The position numbers and the translations under genes were made by a program. A model generated the notes under the pieces. The model made no database searches, was not told the DNA's origin, and saw nothing but the letters and a program-made list of their open reading frames with translations. From Coxiellaceae bacterium (GTDB lineage Bacteria > Pseudomonadota > Gammaproteobacteria > Coxiellales > Coxiellaceae), in assembly GCA_014238325.1 (NCBI GenBank), contig JABABH010000125.1, positions 1 through 6,072 on the forward strand: a stretch of DNA of 6,072 nt. Reading direction: 5' to 3'. Shown here in pieces: positions 1 through 6,072 of this stretch (positions are counted from its first letter, which is position 1; each line of letters begins with the position of its first letter).

Positions 1-1
1 A

Positions 2-487
2 ATATATTTTTTTATGATGTTGAAGATCATTATCGAGATGACCGAGCATATTTGAAACCGTTTCGCAAAGATTACACAAGGTGGGTGCATTGAAATAAAA
101 AGCATCACTGGAGCTACCGTATAAGTGTTTGGATATTCGGGAGAATTTAGCTGTTCCACGGTGTTGAAGAAAATGAACCACCTCGCGATACTCCTGACAG
201 CGCTCTCGCATTAATGTGCTAATAGCGCTATATTTTCCAAGATTTTTATTAATATCATTTTCGATCTCATAAAGCTCTTGTATTTTTTCATGGGGATCGA
301 ATTTTAGCGGATGGCGTGCATAATAATCTACGTTGATAGGAGGGAGTTTTTTACATTTATTTTTGAAAAAATCGTGTTGGATGCTATGATCCCACTTGAT
401 CGCATCGAGCACGCGAATAGGGTGCTGTGCTTTGACAATCCGCTGAGAGAGTCCGTAGATGAGTGATTTGGTGCTTTTCCCTTTCAT
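2..487 (-). CDS. DUF1704 / TIGR02421-type protein (putative metallopeptidase), 5' part only
   Basis: The first 162 codons of a gene that runs off the left edge. Reading starts at the ATG at 487; an in-frame TAA lies two codons upstream, which fixes this start. The ribosome site is weak (AAGAT just before the ATG). Family features seen: IRVLDAIKWD (residues 24-33), LPPINVDYY (48-56), PLKFDP (60-65), the acidic helix around ELYEIENDI (71-79), and RGTAKFSRISKHLYGSSSD (110-128). This order matches my memory of DUF1704, also called the QEGLA-motif family (TIGR02421) and loosely tied to flavohemoglobin expression. Eukaryotic relatives include the tubulin tyrosine carboxypeptidase MATCAP (KIAA0895L). 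The zinc-binding HExxH region expected further on lies outside the window, so catalytic competence cannot be judged. No signal peptide is visible, so it is probably cytoplasmic. It is transcribed away from terC, with about 230 bases between them. Family assignment is fairly sure; function is not. Confidence 0.8.
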   Translation of the reverse strand, partial: MKGKSTKSLIYGLSQRIVKAQHPIRVLDAIKWDHSIQHDFFKNKCKKLPPINVDYYARHPLKFDPHEKIQELYEIENDINKNLGKYSAISTLMRERCQEYREVVHFLQHRGTAKFSRISKHLYGSSSDAFYFNAPTLCNLCETVSNMLGHLDNDLQHHKKIY

Positions 488-605
488 ATCTTATGCGGCT
501 ATATTATTTTAATGGGCACATTATGTTTAGAAATATGCTTGATCTCACAGCTGACATCGCTCTCGAGCGCTCTACTTATTAAGCATAGGATATTTTTAGA
601 GGATG

Positions 606-621
606 GTATCCCTAGGGATGC
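606..621. repeat. 12-bp perfect palindrome in the terC leader
   Basis: ATCCCTAGGGAT at 608-619 is a perfect palindrome. It extends by a T-G wobble and a G-C pair to 606-621. As DNA it could be an operator. As RNA it competes with two other stems, GGATA (588-592) with TATCC (607-611) and AAGCAT (581-586) with ATGCTT (618-623). The role is unknown. Confidence 0.4.
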
Positions 622-706
622 TTGCCTTATTCATTTAAATGATACTGTCCCTTGATAGGAGCTGCAGCCACATGTTGTTCATATTTAAAACAAGAAAGCC
701 ATGCTT

Positions 707-714
707 GGGGGTGA
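707..714 (+). promoter_or_regulatory. Shine-Dalgarno site of terC
   Basis: GGGGGTGA is close to the GGAGGTGA consensus. Its G-rich core lies six bases before the ATG at 718, which supports that start. It directly follows an ATGCTT hexamer (701-706) that is complementary to AAGCAT at 581-586, so its accessibility could depend on the leader fold (inference). Confidence 0.75.
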
Positions 715-717
715 AGT

Positions 718-1671
718 ATGTCTAGTATTGCGCCTGGGTGGATGTGGTTAGCCTTTATAGGCTTAACGATTTTCTTATTAACCTTTGATCTGTTCGTTCT
801 GGGCAGCCGTCAAGTTTGTCATATTTCACTCAAGAAGGCTCTACTGCGATCATTGATGTGGATCGTATTAGCAGCCTGTTTTTTGTTATTGCTACGTTGG
901 TACCTCATCATAACGCATGGAAGGCTGATAGCTCATGCTCGATCCTTGGAATGGGTCACAGGATATGTGATTGAAAAATCGTTATCCGTTGACAATTTAT
1001 TTGTATTTTTTATAATTTTGAGTGATTTTGGTATTCCAGATGAATATCATCGTCGCGTTTTATCCTACGGGTTATGGGGCGCGGTCGTCATGCGCTTAGG
1101 TTTTATATTATTAGGGAGTTGGGCCATTACGCAACTGTATTGGTTGCTTTATGTTTTTGGTGCAGGCCTTGTCGTTTTAGGAGGGCGTATGCTATGGACT
1201 GCTCGCCAAAGGTCTAATAGTAGCTATATGCAACGTCTATTACGACGTATTGGTCCGCATTGCCGTGTTCTGAATGACCATCACACGACTCATTTTGTAA
1301 TACGACACGGTGGATTATGGTATATAACCCCCCTATTGCTTGCCTTGATTGGCATTGAAATCAGCGACCTTATTTTTGCGATAGATAGTATCCCGGCAAT
1401 TTTCTCGATCACTTACGACCCTTTTATTATTTTCACCACGAATGTTTTTGCGATACTGGGGTTGCGAGACTTGTATTTCGTATTGTTAAGATTGCGGCGC
1501 CAATTTCATTTTTTGCGTTATGGGATTGCAGTCATATTGATGGTGGTCGGTAGTGTGATGTTGATGGAGTATTGGTATAAAACACCGACGTGGTTGGTAT
1601 TAAGTATCATTATATCCACTATTATATTATCCATCATTGTCAGTCTTAGGAGGGGTCATAAAGCAGCCTAA
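718..1671 (+). CDS. terC: Alx-type TerC family integral membrane protein
   Basis: A 317-residue polytopic inner-membrane protein, close to E. coli Alx in length. Hydrophobic segments lie near residues 7-29, 41-64, 82-102, 114-137, 142-160, 200-231, 236-258, 268-285 and 291-310. The hallmark motifs are EKSLSVDNLFVF (86-97), EISDLIFAIDSIPAIF (214-229) and TNVFAILGLRDLYF (241-254). The acidic residues E86, D92, E214, D217 and D223 in the membrane segments are the likely metal ligands. The family is associated with manganese export and homeostasis, alkaline pH response and, in older work, tellurite resistance. Members of this subfamily (TIGR03718) often follow a yybP-ykoY manganese riboswitch; I could not find its conserved GGGGAGTAG core here, although the leader is long and structured. 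The start at 718 is supported by GGGGGTGA. The gene looks monocistronic, since the next gene has its own promoter. The family call is secure; the transported ion is inferred. Confidence 0.95.
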   Translation: MSSIAPGWMWLAFIGLTIFLLTFDLFVLGSRQVCHISLKKALLRSLMWIVLAACFLLLLRWYLIITHGRLIAHARSLEWVTGYVIEKSLSVDNLFVFFIILSDFGIPDEYHRRVLSYGLWGAVVMRLGFILLGSWAITQLYWLLYVFGAGLVVLGGRMLWTARQRSNSSYMQRLLRRIGPHCRVLNDHHTTHFVIRHGGLWYITPLLLALIGIEISDLIFAIDSIPAIFSITYDPFIIFTTNVFAILGLRDLYFVLLRLRRQFHFLRYGIAVILMVVGSVMLMEYWYKTPTWLVLSIIISTIILSIIVSLRRGHKAA

Positions 1672-1718
1672 TAGTAGAGTTTTACTGCCTACCATGCTCA
1701 AATTTTCGCCTATTTATG

Positions 1719-1740
1719 AGGCTATATGCATAGCTTGTTT
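1719..1740 (+). terminator. Weak hairpin after terC, possible terminator
   Basis: AGGCTAT (1719-1725), loop ATGC and ATAGCTT (1730-1736) form a seven-pair stem with one G-U pair, followed by GTTT. The stem is AT-rich and the T tract short, so it would be a poor intrinsic terminator. Its place between terC and the next promoter is the main support. Confidence 0.25.
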
Positions 1741-1750
1741 ACATCGTCAG

Positions 1751-1779
1751 TTGAAAAACAATAGAAGCCTGTTTATACT
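1751..1779 (+). promoter_or_regulatory. Sigma70 promoter of the amide hydrolase gene
   Basis: The -35 box TTGAAA (1751-1756) and -10 box TATACT (1774-1779) are separated by exactly 17 bases, each matching consensus at five of six positions. Transcription should begin near 1786. That leaves about 30 bases before the ATG at 1816, but almost none before the GTG at 1789, so it also bears on the start codon choice. Confidence 0.65.
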
Positions 1780-1802
1780 TAGTATCTGGTGAAACAGTAT
1801 AA

Positions 1803-1808
1803 AAAGAG
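1803..1808 (+). promoter_or_regulatory. Ribosome binding site deciding the hydrolase start
   Basis: AAAGAG lies seven bases before the ATG at 1816 and four before the ATG at 1813. No comparable purine run with usable spacing precedes the in-frame GTG at 1789. This favours 1816, or 1813, over the longer reading. Confidence 0.5.
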
Positions 1809-1815
1809 TTTCATG

Positions 1816-2916
1816 ATGCATAAGCCCTGCTTTCTTATGTTTATTTTTTTAATCTTAAGTGCGTTTGTCACGCGTGGGCTGCCTTGTACTCATATCATCA
1901 TAAAAGCTCAAAGTGGTGCTATCGTTGTCGGTAGAACGATGGAATTCGGGCCGGAGCTTCAATCCAACCTTATAACGAAGCCAAGAGCTCATGTATTCAG
2001 CAATATCAACCTGAATGGCAAAACAGGAAAAAATTGGAAAAATAAATATGGTTATTTATTTTTAAATGGCTTTGGGGTCAACCATGCTATTGATGGAATG
2101 AATGAGAAGGGTCTTTCATTCGCTTATTTATATTTGCCTGGGTTTACTCAATACCAGATGGTACCCGCTGGTCACGAGAGTCAGTCTTTAGATTATTTTT
2201 CTTTGGGTGATTGGGTGCTCGGAAATTTTTCTAATATCGATGATTTGAAAATTGCGCTTAAAACTATTTATGTTTATGCGAGACCTATGAATATAGGTCC
2301 TTATAAAAACATCATATTTCCTTTGCATGCGATGATAACTGACTCATCAGGGAAAAGTATTACCGTTGAGTTTGTAAAAGGAAACATGTATATCTACGAT
2401 AATAGCACGGGTATTTTGACAAATTCCCCTACCTATCGCTGGCAGATCGTCAATCTTGATAACTATATTAACTTAACGCCTTACTCGCCTCACGCTATAA
2501 GAGTGGGTAGTATGTTGCATACTGGAACTGGCCAAGGGTCTGGGGCAGTAGGTTTACCGGGTGATTTCTCACCGCCTTCCAGATTTGTGAAAATGAATTT
2601 TCTTGTAACAAGCGCTGATCCTGTCAAAAATGCCGACGAGGCCTTGAATCTTGCCCAACATATTATGAATAATGTCGACGTTCCTCGTGGTGTTGTACGC
2701 GATGAAAAAAGTGCTCATACTTTGTCTGATACAACACAGTGGATACTATTTAAAGATCTAAAAAATAAAATTATATTTTTCAAGTCTTATAAAAACACTA
2801 CCTTGCAGGCTATCGACTTAAAGCAGTTGGATTTCTCAGAAGGGGCAAGGCAGCTGAGCATGCCTGTAATGAGTCGACAGATTATCATGAATGTGACAGA
2901 TAGCTATAAAAAGTAA
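1816..2916 (+). CDS. Exported linear amide C-N hydrolase (choloylglycine hydrolase / penicillin V acylase superfamily)
   Basis: An Ntn-fold hydrolase that cleaves linear amide bonds such as those of bile salt conjugates, penicillin V or N-acyl homoserine lactones; the natural substrate here is unknown. From the ATG at 1816 it has 366 residues. Residues 1-23 look like a signal peptide: short basic start, hydrophobic core FLMFIFLILSAFV, then TRGLP. The next residue, C24 (CTHII), would become the N-terminal nucleophile after processing. Other expected active-site residues are R40 in GRTMEFG, N203 in LTNSPTYRW and R256 in SPPSRFVKMNF. The position usually held by Asp, three after the Arg, is Glu (E43). 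GRTMEF and the downstream GMNEKGLSFAYLYLPG suggest a subgroup distinct from classical bile salt hydrolases. The preceding residue is Pro, so the Cys is not a lipobox. A reading from the GTG at 1789 adds nine residues but would be nearly leaderless. The gene has its own promoter and converges on mutS. Periplasmic or secreted location is inferred. Confidence 0.88.
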   Translation: MHKPCFLMFIFLILSAFVTRGLPCTHIIIKAQSGAIVVGRTMEFGPELQSNLITKPRAHVFSNINLNGKTGKNWKNKYGYLFLNGFGVNHAIDGMNEKGLSFAYLYLPGFTQYQMVPAGHESQSLDYFSLGDWVLGNFSNIDDLKIALKTIYVYARPMNIGPYKNIIFPLHAMITDSSGKSITVEFVKGNMYIYDNSTGILTNSPTYRWQIVNLDNYINLTPYSPHAIRVGSMLHTGTGQGSGAVGLPGDFSPPSRFVKMNFLVTSADPVKNADEALNLAQHIMNNVDVPRGVVRDEKSAHTLSDTTQWILFKDLKNKIIFFKSYKNTTLQAIDLKQLDFSEGARQLSMPVMSRQIIMNVTDSYKK

Positions 2917-2967
2917 CGATATCATGCGACGATCAATTCTATTCATGAGATAGTATTTGATGATGAG

Positions 2968-5619
2968 TTAAGGGCTGAAGCTCTCATTCTGGATCGTTTC
3001 GATCCATTCATAGAGTAGCGCAAATGCCGATTTTGGCGATAGTTCGTCGGGACTGAGTTGTTGTAATTGTTTTTGAATATCCTGCATAATAGTTGATGCT
3101 TGCGGAATAACAGGCCCTATTGTGGGTGGCGGTGCTTGGAGTGGATGGATTGATTGCTGCGTCAGTATTGTCAATTTTTCATGTGCTAATGCGATCACAG
3201 GACGTGGGATGCCAGCCAGTGCTGCCACTTGTAGCCCATAGCTGCGATTGGCTGGGCCTGGTTTTAGTTCATGTAAGAATACAATGTTTTCTTTATGCTC
3301 AATCGCATCAAGATGAGCGTTGTCTACATCTGTCAGCGTATCCACCAAGCTCGTTAATTCAAAATAATGAGTGGCAAATAGGGTAAGAGATTTTAAATAT
3401 TCTCCTAAATAAGTAGCTGTGGCATGGGCTAGTGCTAGGCCATCAAAAGTACTGGTGCCACGTCCAATTTCATCGATAAGTACCAGGCTATTTGGGGTGG
3501 CATGATGCAAAATATTGGCTGTTTCGGTCATTTCTACCATAAAGGTAGAGCGCCCACTGGCAATATCATCAGTGGCTCCAATACGCGTAAAGATGCAATC
3601 AATGGGCCCTAATATGGCTTCACGAGCTGGAACAAAGCTACCAATATAGGCCATGAGGGCAATCAGTGCGGTTTGGCGCATGTAGGTAGATTTACCTCCC
3701 ATATTAGGGCCTGTAATAATTAATAATCGTCGTTTTTCGTGCAAATCAGTATCATTCGAAATAAAGGGAGTAGAAAGTACATGTTCCACAACCGGATGGC
3801 GTCCCCCCTTAATGGATACCATAGGGGTCGTCACGAACGTCGGGGCAGTATAATTTAAAGTTTGAGCTCGCTCAGCAAGGTTATTGAGCACATCCAGCTC
3901 TGCTAATGCAGCAGCAGATGCCTGCAAGGGGATGAGTATTTCCAAGATACCATCGAGCAGTTGTTCGTAGAGGTGTTTTTCTTGTGCCAACGCTTGAGCC
4001 TTTGCACTTAATATTTGATCTTCAAAATTTTTGAGCTCAGGTATGGTGTAGCGTTCAACATTTTTTAGGGTTTGGCGACGTATATACTCTATCGGGATAG
4101 ATTGCTTATGGACGCGTGAGATTTCGATATAATACCCATGAACGCGATTATATTCTATCTTTAACGTATTGATTTTAGTACGTTCTCGTTCTCGTTCGGC
4201 GAGCTTTAAGAGAAAGGCTTCACTATTTTTATGAATATTGCGTAACTGATCTAAAGCTTCATCATATCCCTCTGCAATAACACCACCGTCACGAAGCAGC
4301 ATAGGAGGGTTCGGTGTAAGTGCAGCGGAAAGACGGTCAAATAAATCATCAAATTGCCCTAGCTTGTTTCTCAGCTTTGCTAATTCTGTTGAGTTAGGTT
4401 CAGTGAGTAGCGTTCGCAGTTTTTGATGGAGTGCATGTAAGATACCCAGAGTTTGACGCAATCCGATCAGGTCACGGGGACGTGCAGAACGAAGTGCTAC
4501 GCGTCCTAGTATTCTTTCTGTGTCCCCAACAGATTGGAGTAATTTTTTGAACTCACTATAGACATGATGCGCTATCATTGTCGAGATGGCGTATTGCCTA
4601 TTTAATACTTTTGATTGATTTTGTAGAGGCTGATTGATCCATTGTCGTAGTAGGCGCGTCCCCATAGGGGTCGTGGTGCGGTCTAATACGCTCAGCAGGG
4701 TATAGGCTTTACTGCCTGCCAAATTGGTGGTTAATTCTAGATTGCGACGGGTATGATCATCGATCCAGATAGCATGATGCTTTTTTTCGAGCTGTATACT
4801 ATGAATGTGGGGGCGATCAATTTTTTGAGTATGCTGCACATATTTTAATAAGGCTCCGGCGGCACAAATGGCAAGCGGATGATAGGTAAGCCCAAACCCC
4901 GAGAGGTCTTTGACATGAAAGTGGGTGCATAAGTTTCGTTTGGCGCCGTCTAGATCAAAGTCCCAGGGCGGGCGCTCTTGAATCGCTGGCGTTTTTTTAG
5001 TGAGCTGTGCTATCAGAGGATTATTGTCAGCAAGTAATAGTTCGCTCGGCGATAGGCGCGCGAGTTCAGCGAATAATGCCGTTTCTGTTTCACATTCTTT
5101 CACCCAAAATTGTCCACTACTCATATTCATCGTGGCTAGGCCAAATGCTTTGTGGTCTTTATGAATGGCCATTAACAAGTTGTCTTCTGTCGTATTTAAA
5201 AGCGCCTCATCCGTTACGGTGCCGGGTGTGATGATACGAGTAACCGCGCGCTTCATGGGGCCTTTTTGCTGTGCGTCACCGATTTGTTCACAAATCACAA
5301 CAGACTGACCCAGGCGTATGAGCTGTGCTAAATATTTTTCCGCAGCATGGAAAGGGATGCCAGCCATGGGTATAGGTGCGCCAGCAGATTGGCCTCGTGC
5401 GGTTAGAGTAATATGAATTAATTGCGCCACTTTTTCGGCGTCTTCATAAAATAATTCATAGAAATCTCCCATGCGATAAAAGAGCAGTGCATCTAGATGT
5501 TCTTTTTTAATAGACCAGTATTGCTGCATCATGGGGGTATGACCTTGTTGGTTCATACCTTTAGGGTTGGGTGATTGTGGTATTTTTCGATCAGACATAG
5601 TGGTTATCAGATTGTCCAT
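2968..5619 (-). CDS. mutS: DNA mismatch repair protein MutS
   Basis: Recognises mismatches and small loops, then recruits MutL using ATP; acts on DNA in the cytoplasm. The 883 residues compare with about 853 in E. coli. The N-terminal domain begins HTPMMQQY (27-34) and has the mismatch-reading GDFYELF (F53 stacks, E55 bonds the base). Connector, lever and clamp domains follow, including EYNRVHGYYIEI (489-500). The ATPase carries Walker A GPNMGGKST (637-645), signature GRSTFMVEM (689-697), Walker B LVLIDE (D716, E717) and FATHYF with H751. The C-terminal helices QLSPDELSPKSAFALLYEWI resemble the E. coli tetramerisation end. All catalytic motifs are intact. There are about 17 extra residues before HTPMMQQY relative to E. 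coli. Starts at M8 (5598) or M22 (5556) are possible, but neither has a well-placed ribosome site, and the one at 5619 is also weak (CTAGAAC). In the C-terminal linker I see no clear QxSLF-like beta-clamp motif. Confidence 0.97.
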   Translation of the reverse strand: MDNLITTMSDRKIPQSPNPKGMNQQGHTPMMQQYWSIKKEHLDALLFYRMGDFYELFYEDAEKVAQLIHITLTARGQSAGAPIPMAGIPFHAAEKYLAQLIRLGQSVVICEQIGDAQQKGPMKRAVTRIITPGTVTDEALLNTTEDNLLMAIHKDHKAFGLATMNMSSGQFWVKECETETALFAELARLSPSELLLADNNPLIAQLTKKTPAIQERPPWDFDLDGAKRNLCTHFHVKDLSGFGLTYHPLAICAAGALLKYVQHTQKIDRPHIHSIQLEKKHHAIWIDDHTRRNLELTTNLAGSKAYTLLSVLDRTTTPMGTRLLRQWINQPLQNQSKVLNRQYAISTMIAHHVYSEFKKLLQSVGDTERILGRVALRSARPRDLIGLRQTLGILHALHQKLRTLLTEPNSTELAKLRNKLGQFDDLFDRLSAALTPNPPMLLRDGGVIAEGYDEALDQLRNIHKNSEAFLLKLAERERERTKINTLKIEYNRVHGYYIEISRVHKQSIPIEYIRRQTLKNVERYTIPELKNFEDQILSAKAQALAQEKHLYEQLLDGILEILIPLQASAAALAELDVLNNLAERAQTLNYTAPTFVTTPMVSIKGGRHPVVEHVLSTPFISNDTDLHEKRRLLIITGPNMGGKSTYMRQTALIALMAYIGSFVPAREAILGPIDCIFTRIGATDDIASGRSTFMVEMTETANILHHATPNSLVLIDEIGRGTSTFDGLALAHATATYLGEYLKSLTLFATHYFELTSLVDTLTDVDNAHLDAIEHKENIVFLHELKPGPANRSYGLQVAALAGIPRPVIALAHEKLTILTQQSIHPLQAPPPTIGPVIPQASTIMQDIQKQLQQLSPDELSPKSAFALLYEWIETIQNESFSP

Positions 5620-5636
5620 GTTCTAGTTATGATGGG

Positions 5637-5656
5637 TTGATCATCTATTGATCATC
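5637..5656. repeat. Tandem 9-bp repeat TTGATCATC in the mutS leader
   Basis: TTGATCATC occurs at 5637-5645 and again at 5648-5656, an 11-bp period or about one helical turn. Each copy contains the palindrome TGATCA. The pair sits just downstream of the proposed mutS -10 box, where a repressor could act. No known regulator is recognised. Confidence 0.45.
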
Positions 5657-5660
5657 GACG

Positions 5661-5690
5661 ATAATAGCATCCCTGCTGATCCTGTGTCGA
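5661..5690 (-). promoter_or_regulatory. mutS: Candidate sigma70 promoter of mutS
   Basis: On the minus strand, TCGACA (5690-5685) and TATTAT (5666-5661) are 18 bases apart, each matching consensus at five of six positions. Transcription would start near 5654, giving a leader of about 35 bases before the ATG at 5619. Confidence 0.45.
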
Positions 5691-5715
5691 TATGGTACTG
5701 TTTTCCGATACTAGA

Positions 5716-5746
5716 TAATACTCGCCTTTTGATACGCGTAGTATTA
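5716..5746. repeat. Inverted repeat TAATACT ... AGTATTA before pncC
   Basis: Perfect 7-bp arms at 5716-5722 and 5740-5746 are separated by 17 bases. A further ATACT at 5708-5712 is one helical turn upstream of the ATACT inside the left arm. The arms bracket the possible pncC -35 box, as an operator would. It could be chance in AT-rich DNA. Confidence 0.3.
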
Positions 5747-5755
5747 GCCTATACC
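5729..5755 (+). promoter_or_regulatory. pncC: Possible promoter of pncC
   Basis: TTGATA (5729-5734) and TATACC (5750-5755) resemble -35 and -10 boxes, but the spacer is only 15 bases, shorter than ideal. Transcription would start near 5762, about 18 bases before the GTG start. Confidence 0.25.
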
Positions 5756-5779
5756 TTGTCAATAGCATGGGAGAATGTG

Positions 5780-6072
5780 GTGCTGATTAATTTATATCCA
5801 CTGAGTCATGAGCTGGGTTTGAAGTTATGCCACAAAGCTTTAAAATTAGCGGTGGCTGAATCGTGTACAGGCGGTGCTTTGTCCAGTCTGATGACGAATA
5901 TTCCTGGTAGCTCTTCCTGGTTTGATACGGGTTTTGTGACCTATAGTCATGAGGCCAAGTCTCGATGTTTAGGGGTAGATCCCGAAACGATCAACCAATA
6001 TGGTGTTGTCAGTGGTGCAGTAGCGCAGGCTATGGCTGAAGGGGCTTTGCTCTATAGTGCTGCAGATCTTGC
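5780..6072 (+). CDS. pncC: CinA C-terminal domain protein, nicotinamide mononucleotide deamidase (5' part)
   Basis: The first 97 codons of a gene cut by the right edge. It hydrolyses the amide of nicotinamide mononucleotide to give nicotinic acid mononucleotide and ammonia, feeding NAD recycling in the cytoplasm. Family motifs, counted from the chosen GTG, are AESCTGG (26-32), GSSSWFDTGFVTYSHEAK (43-60) and GVVSGAVAQAMAEGAL (75-90). The Ser of ESCTGG and the Tyr and Lys of TYSHEAK are conserved and thought to form the active site. No N-terminal molybdopterin-binding-like CinA domain precedes it; the upstream DNA is the divergent promoter region, so this is the short PncC form. The GTG at 5780 has GGAG (5770-5773) six bases before it; the adjacent in-frame GTG at 5777 is closer and less likely. 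There is no in-frame ATG near this point. Divergent from mutS; recA commonly follows in gammaproteobacteria but is not visible here. An older annotation might call it CinA. Confidence 0.88.
   Translation, partial: MLINLYPLSHELGLKLCHKALKLAVAESCTGGALSSLMTNIPGSSSWFDTGFVTYSHEAKSRCLGVDPETINQYGVVSGAVAQAMAEGALLYSAADL

Noticed and set aside
488..717. yybP-ykoY manganese riboswitch before terC
   Set aside because: The conserved GGGGAGTAG loop and its partner loop are not visible; GATAGGAGCTGCAGCC at 655-670 is only a superficial likeness.
1834..1887. Lipoprotein signal for the amide hydrolase
   Set aside because: The residue before the Cys is Pro, which does not fit a lipobox; the Cys is better explained as the Ntn nucleophile.
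3120..3386. 88-codon open frame on the plus strand
   Set aside because: It lies wholly antisense within mutS, has no family likeness or ribosome site, and the opposite strand encodes conserved MutS sequence.
5007..5231. 74-codon open frame on the plus strand
   Set aside because: Antisense within the conserved mutS N-terminal region, with no recognisable protein features.
5696..5713. LexA (SOS) box starting TACTGT before pncC
   Set aside because: Only the left half matches; the right half is ACTA instead of ACAG at the required spacing.
5684..5779. Upstream extension of pncC from a GTG at 5684
   Set aside because: The frame is open, but the segment is the divergent promoter region, lacks CinA N-terminal motifs, and has no ribosome site.

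Overview
The window reads as a compact chromosomal segment of a moderately AT-rich gammaproteobacterium. The best guide is MutS, whose N-terminus carries the gammaproteobacterial HTPMMQQY start of the mismatch-binding domain and whose C-terminal end also matches that group. It lies divergently beside a stand-alone CinA C-terminal/PncC deamidase, an order often followed by recA in gammaproteobacteria. A secreted linear amide C-N hydrolase and a DUF1704 protein next to these housekeeping genes would suit an amoeba- or host-associated lineage such as Legionellales. That placement is inference from gene content, not something the sequence proves.

Layout: positions 2-487 (minus) hold the first 162 codons of a DUF1704 / TIGR02421-type protein that runs off the left edge. 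A leader of about 230 bases follows (488-717) with several possible RNA stems. It precedes 718-1671 (plus), an Alx-type TerC integral membrane protein. A weak hairpin after it (1719-1740) and a strong-looking sigma70 promoter (1751-1779) separate it from 1816-2916 (plus), an exported Ntn-fold linear amide hydrolase of the choloylglycine hydrolase / penicillin V acylase superfamily. A 51-base gap with no recognisable terminator separates this from the convergent mutS (5619-2968, minus). The mutS/pncC divergent region (5620-5779) holds candidate promoters for both genes, a tandem 9-bp repeat and a 7-bp inverted repeat. pncC starts at a GTG near 5780 and runs off the right edge.

The genes do not form one pathway. 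MutS starts mismatch repair. PncC would recycle nicotinamide mononucleotide, a by-product of NAD-dependent DNA ligase. TerC/Alx is linked to metal (manganese) homeostasis. The amide hydrolase would act outside the cytoplasm on N-acyl substrates. No mobile element, CRISPR array, tRNA or rRNA was seen. No clearly new multi-gene system is visible; the least explained part is the terC leader.
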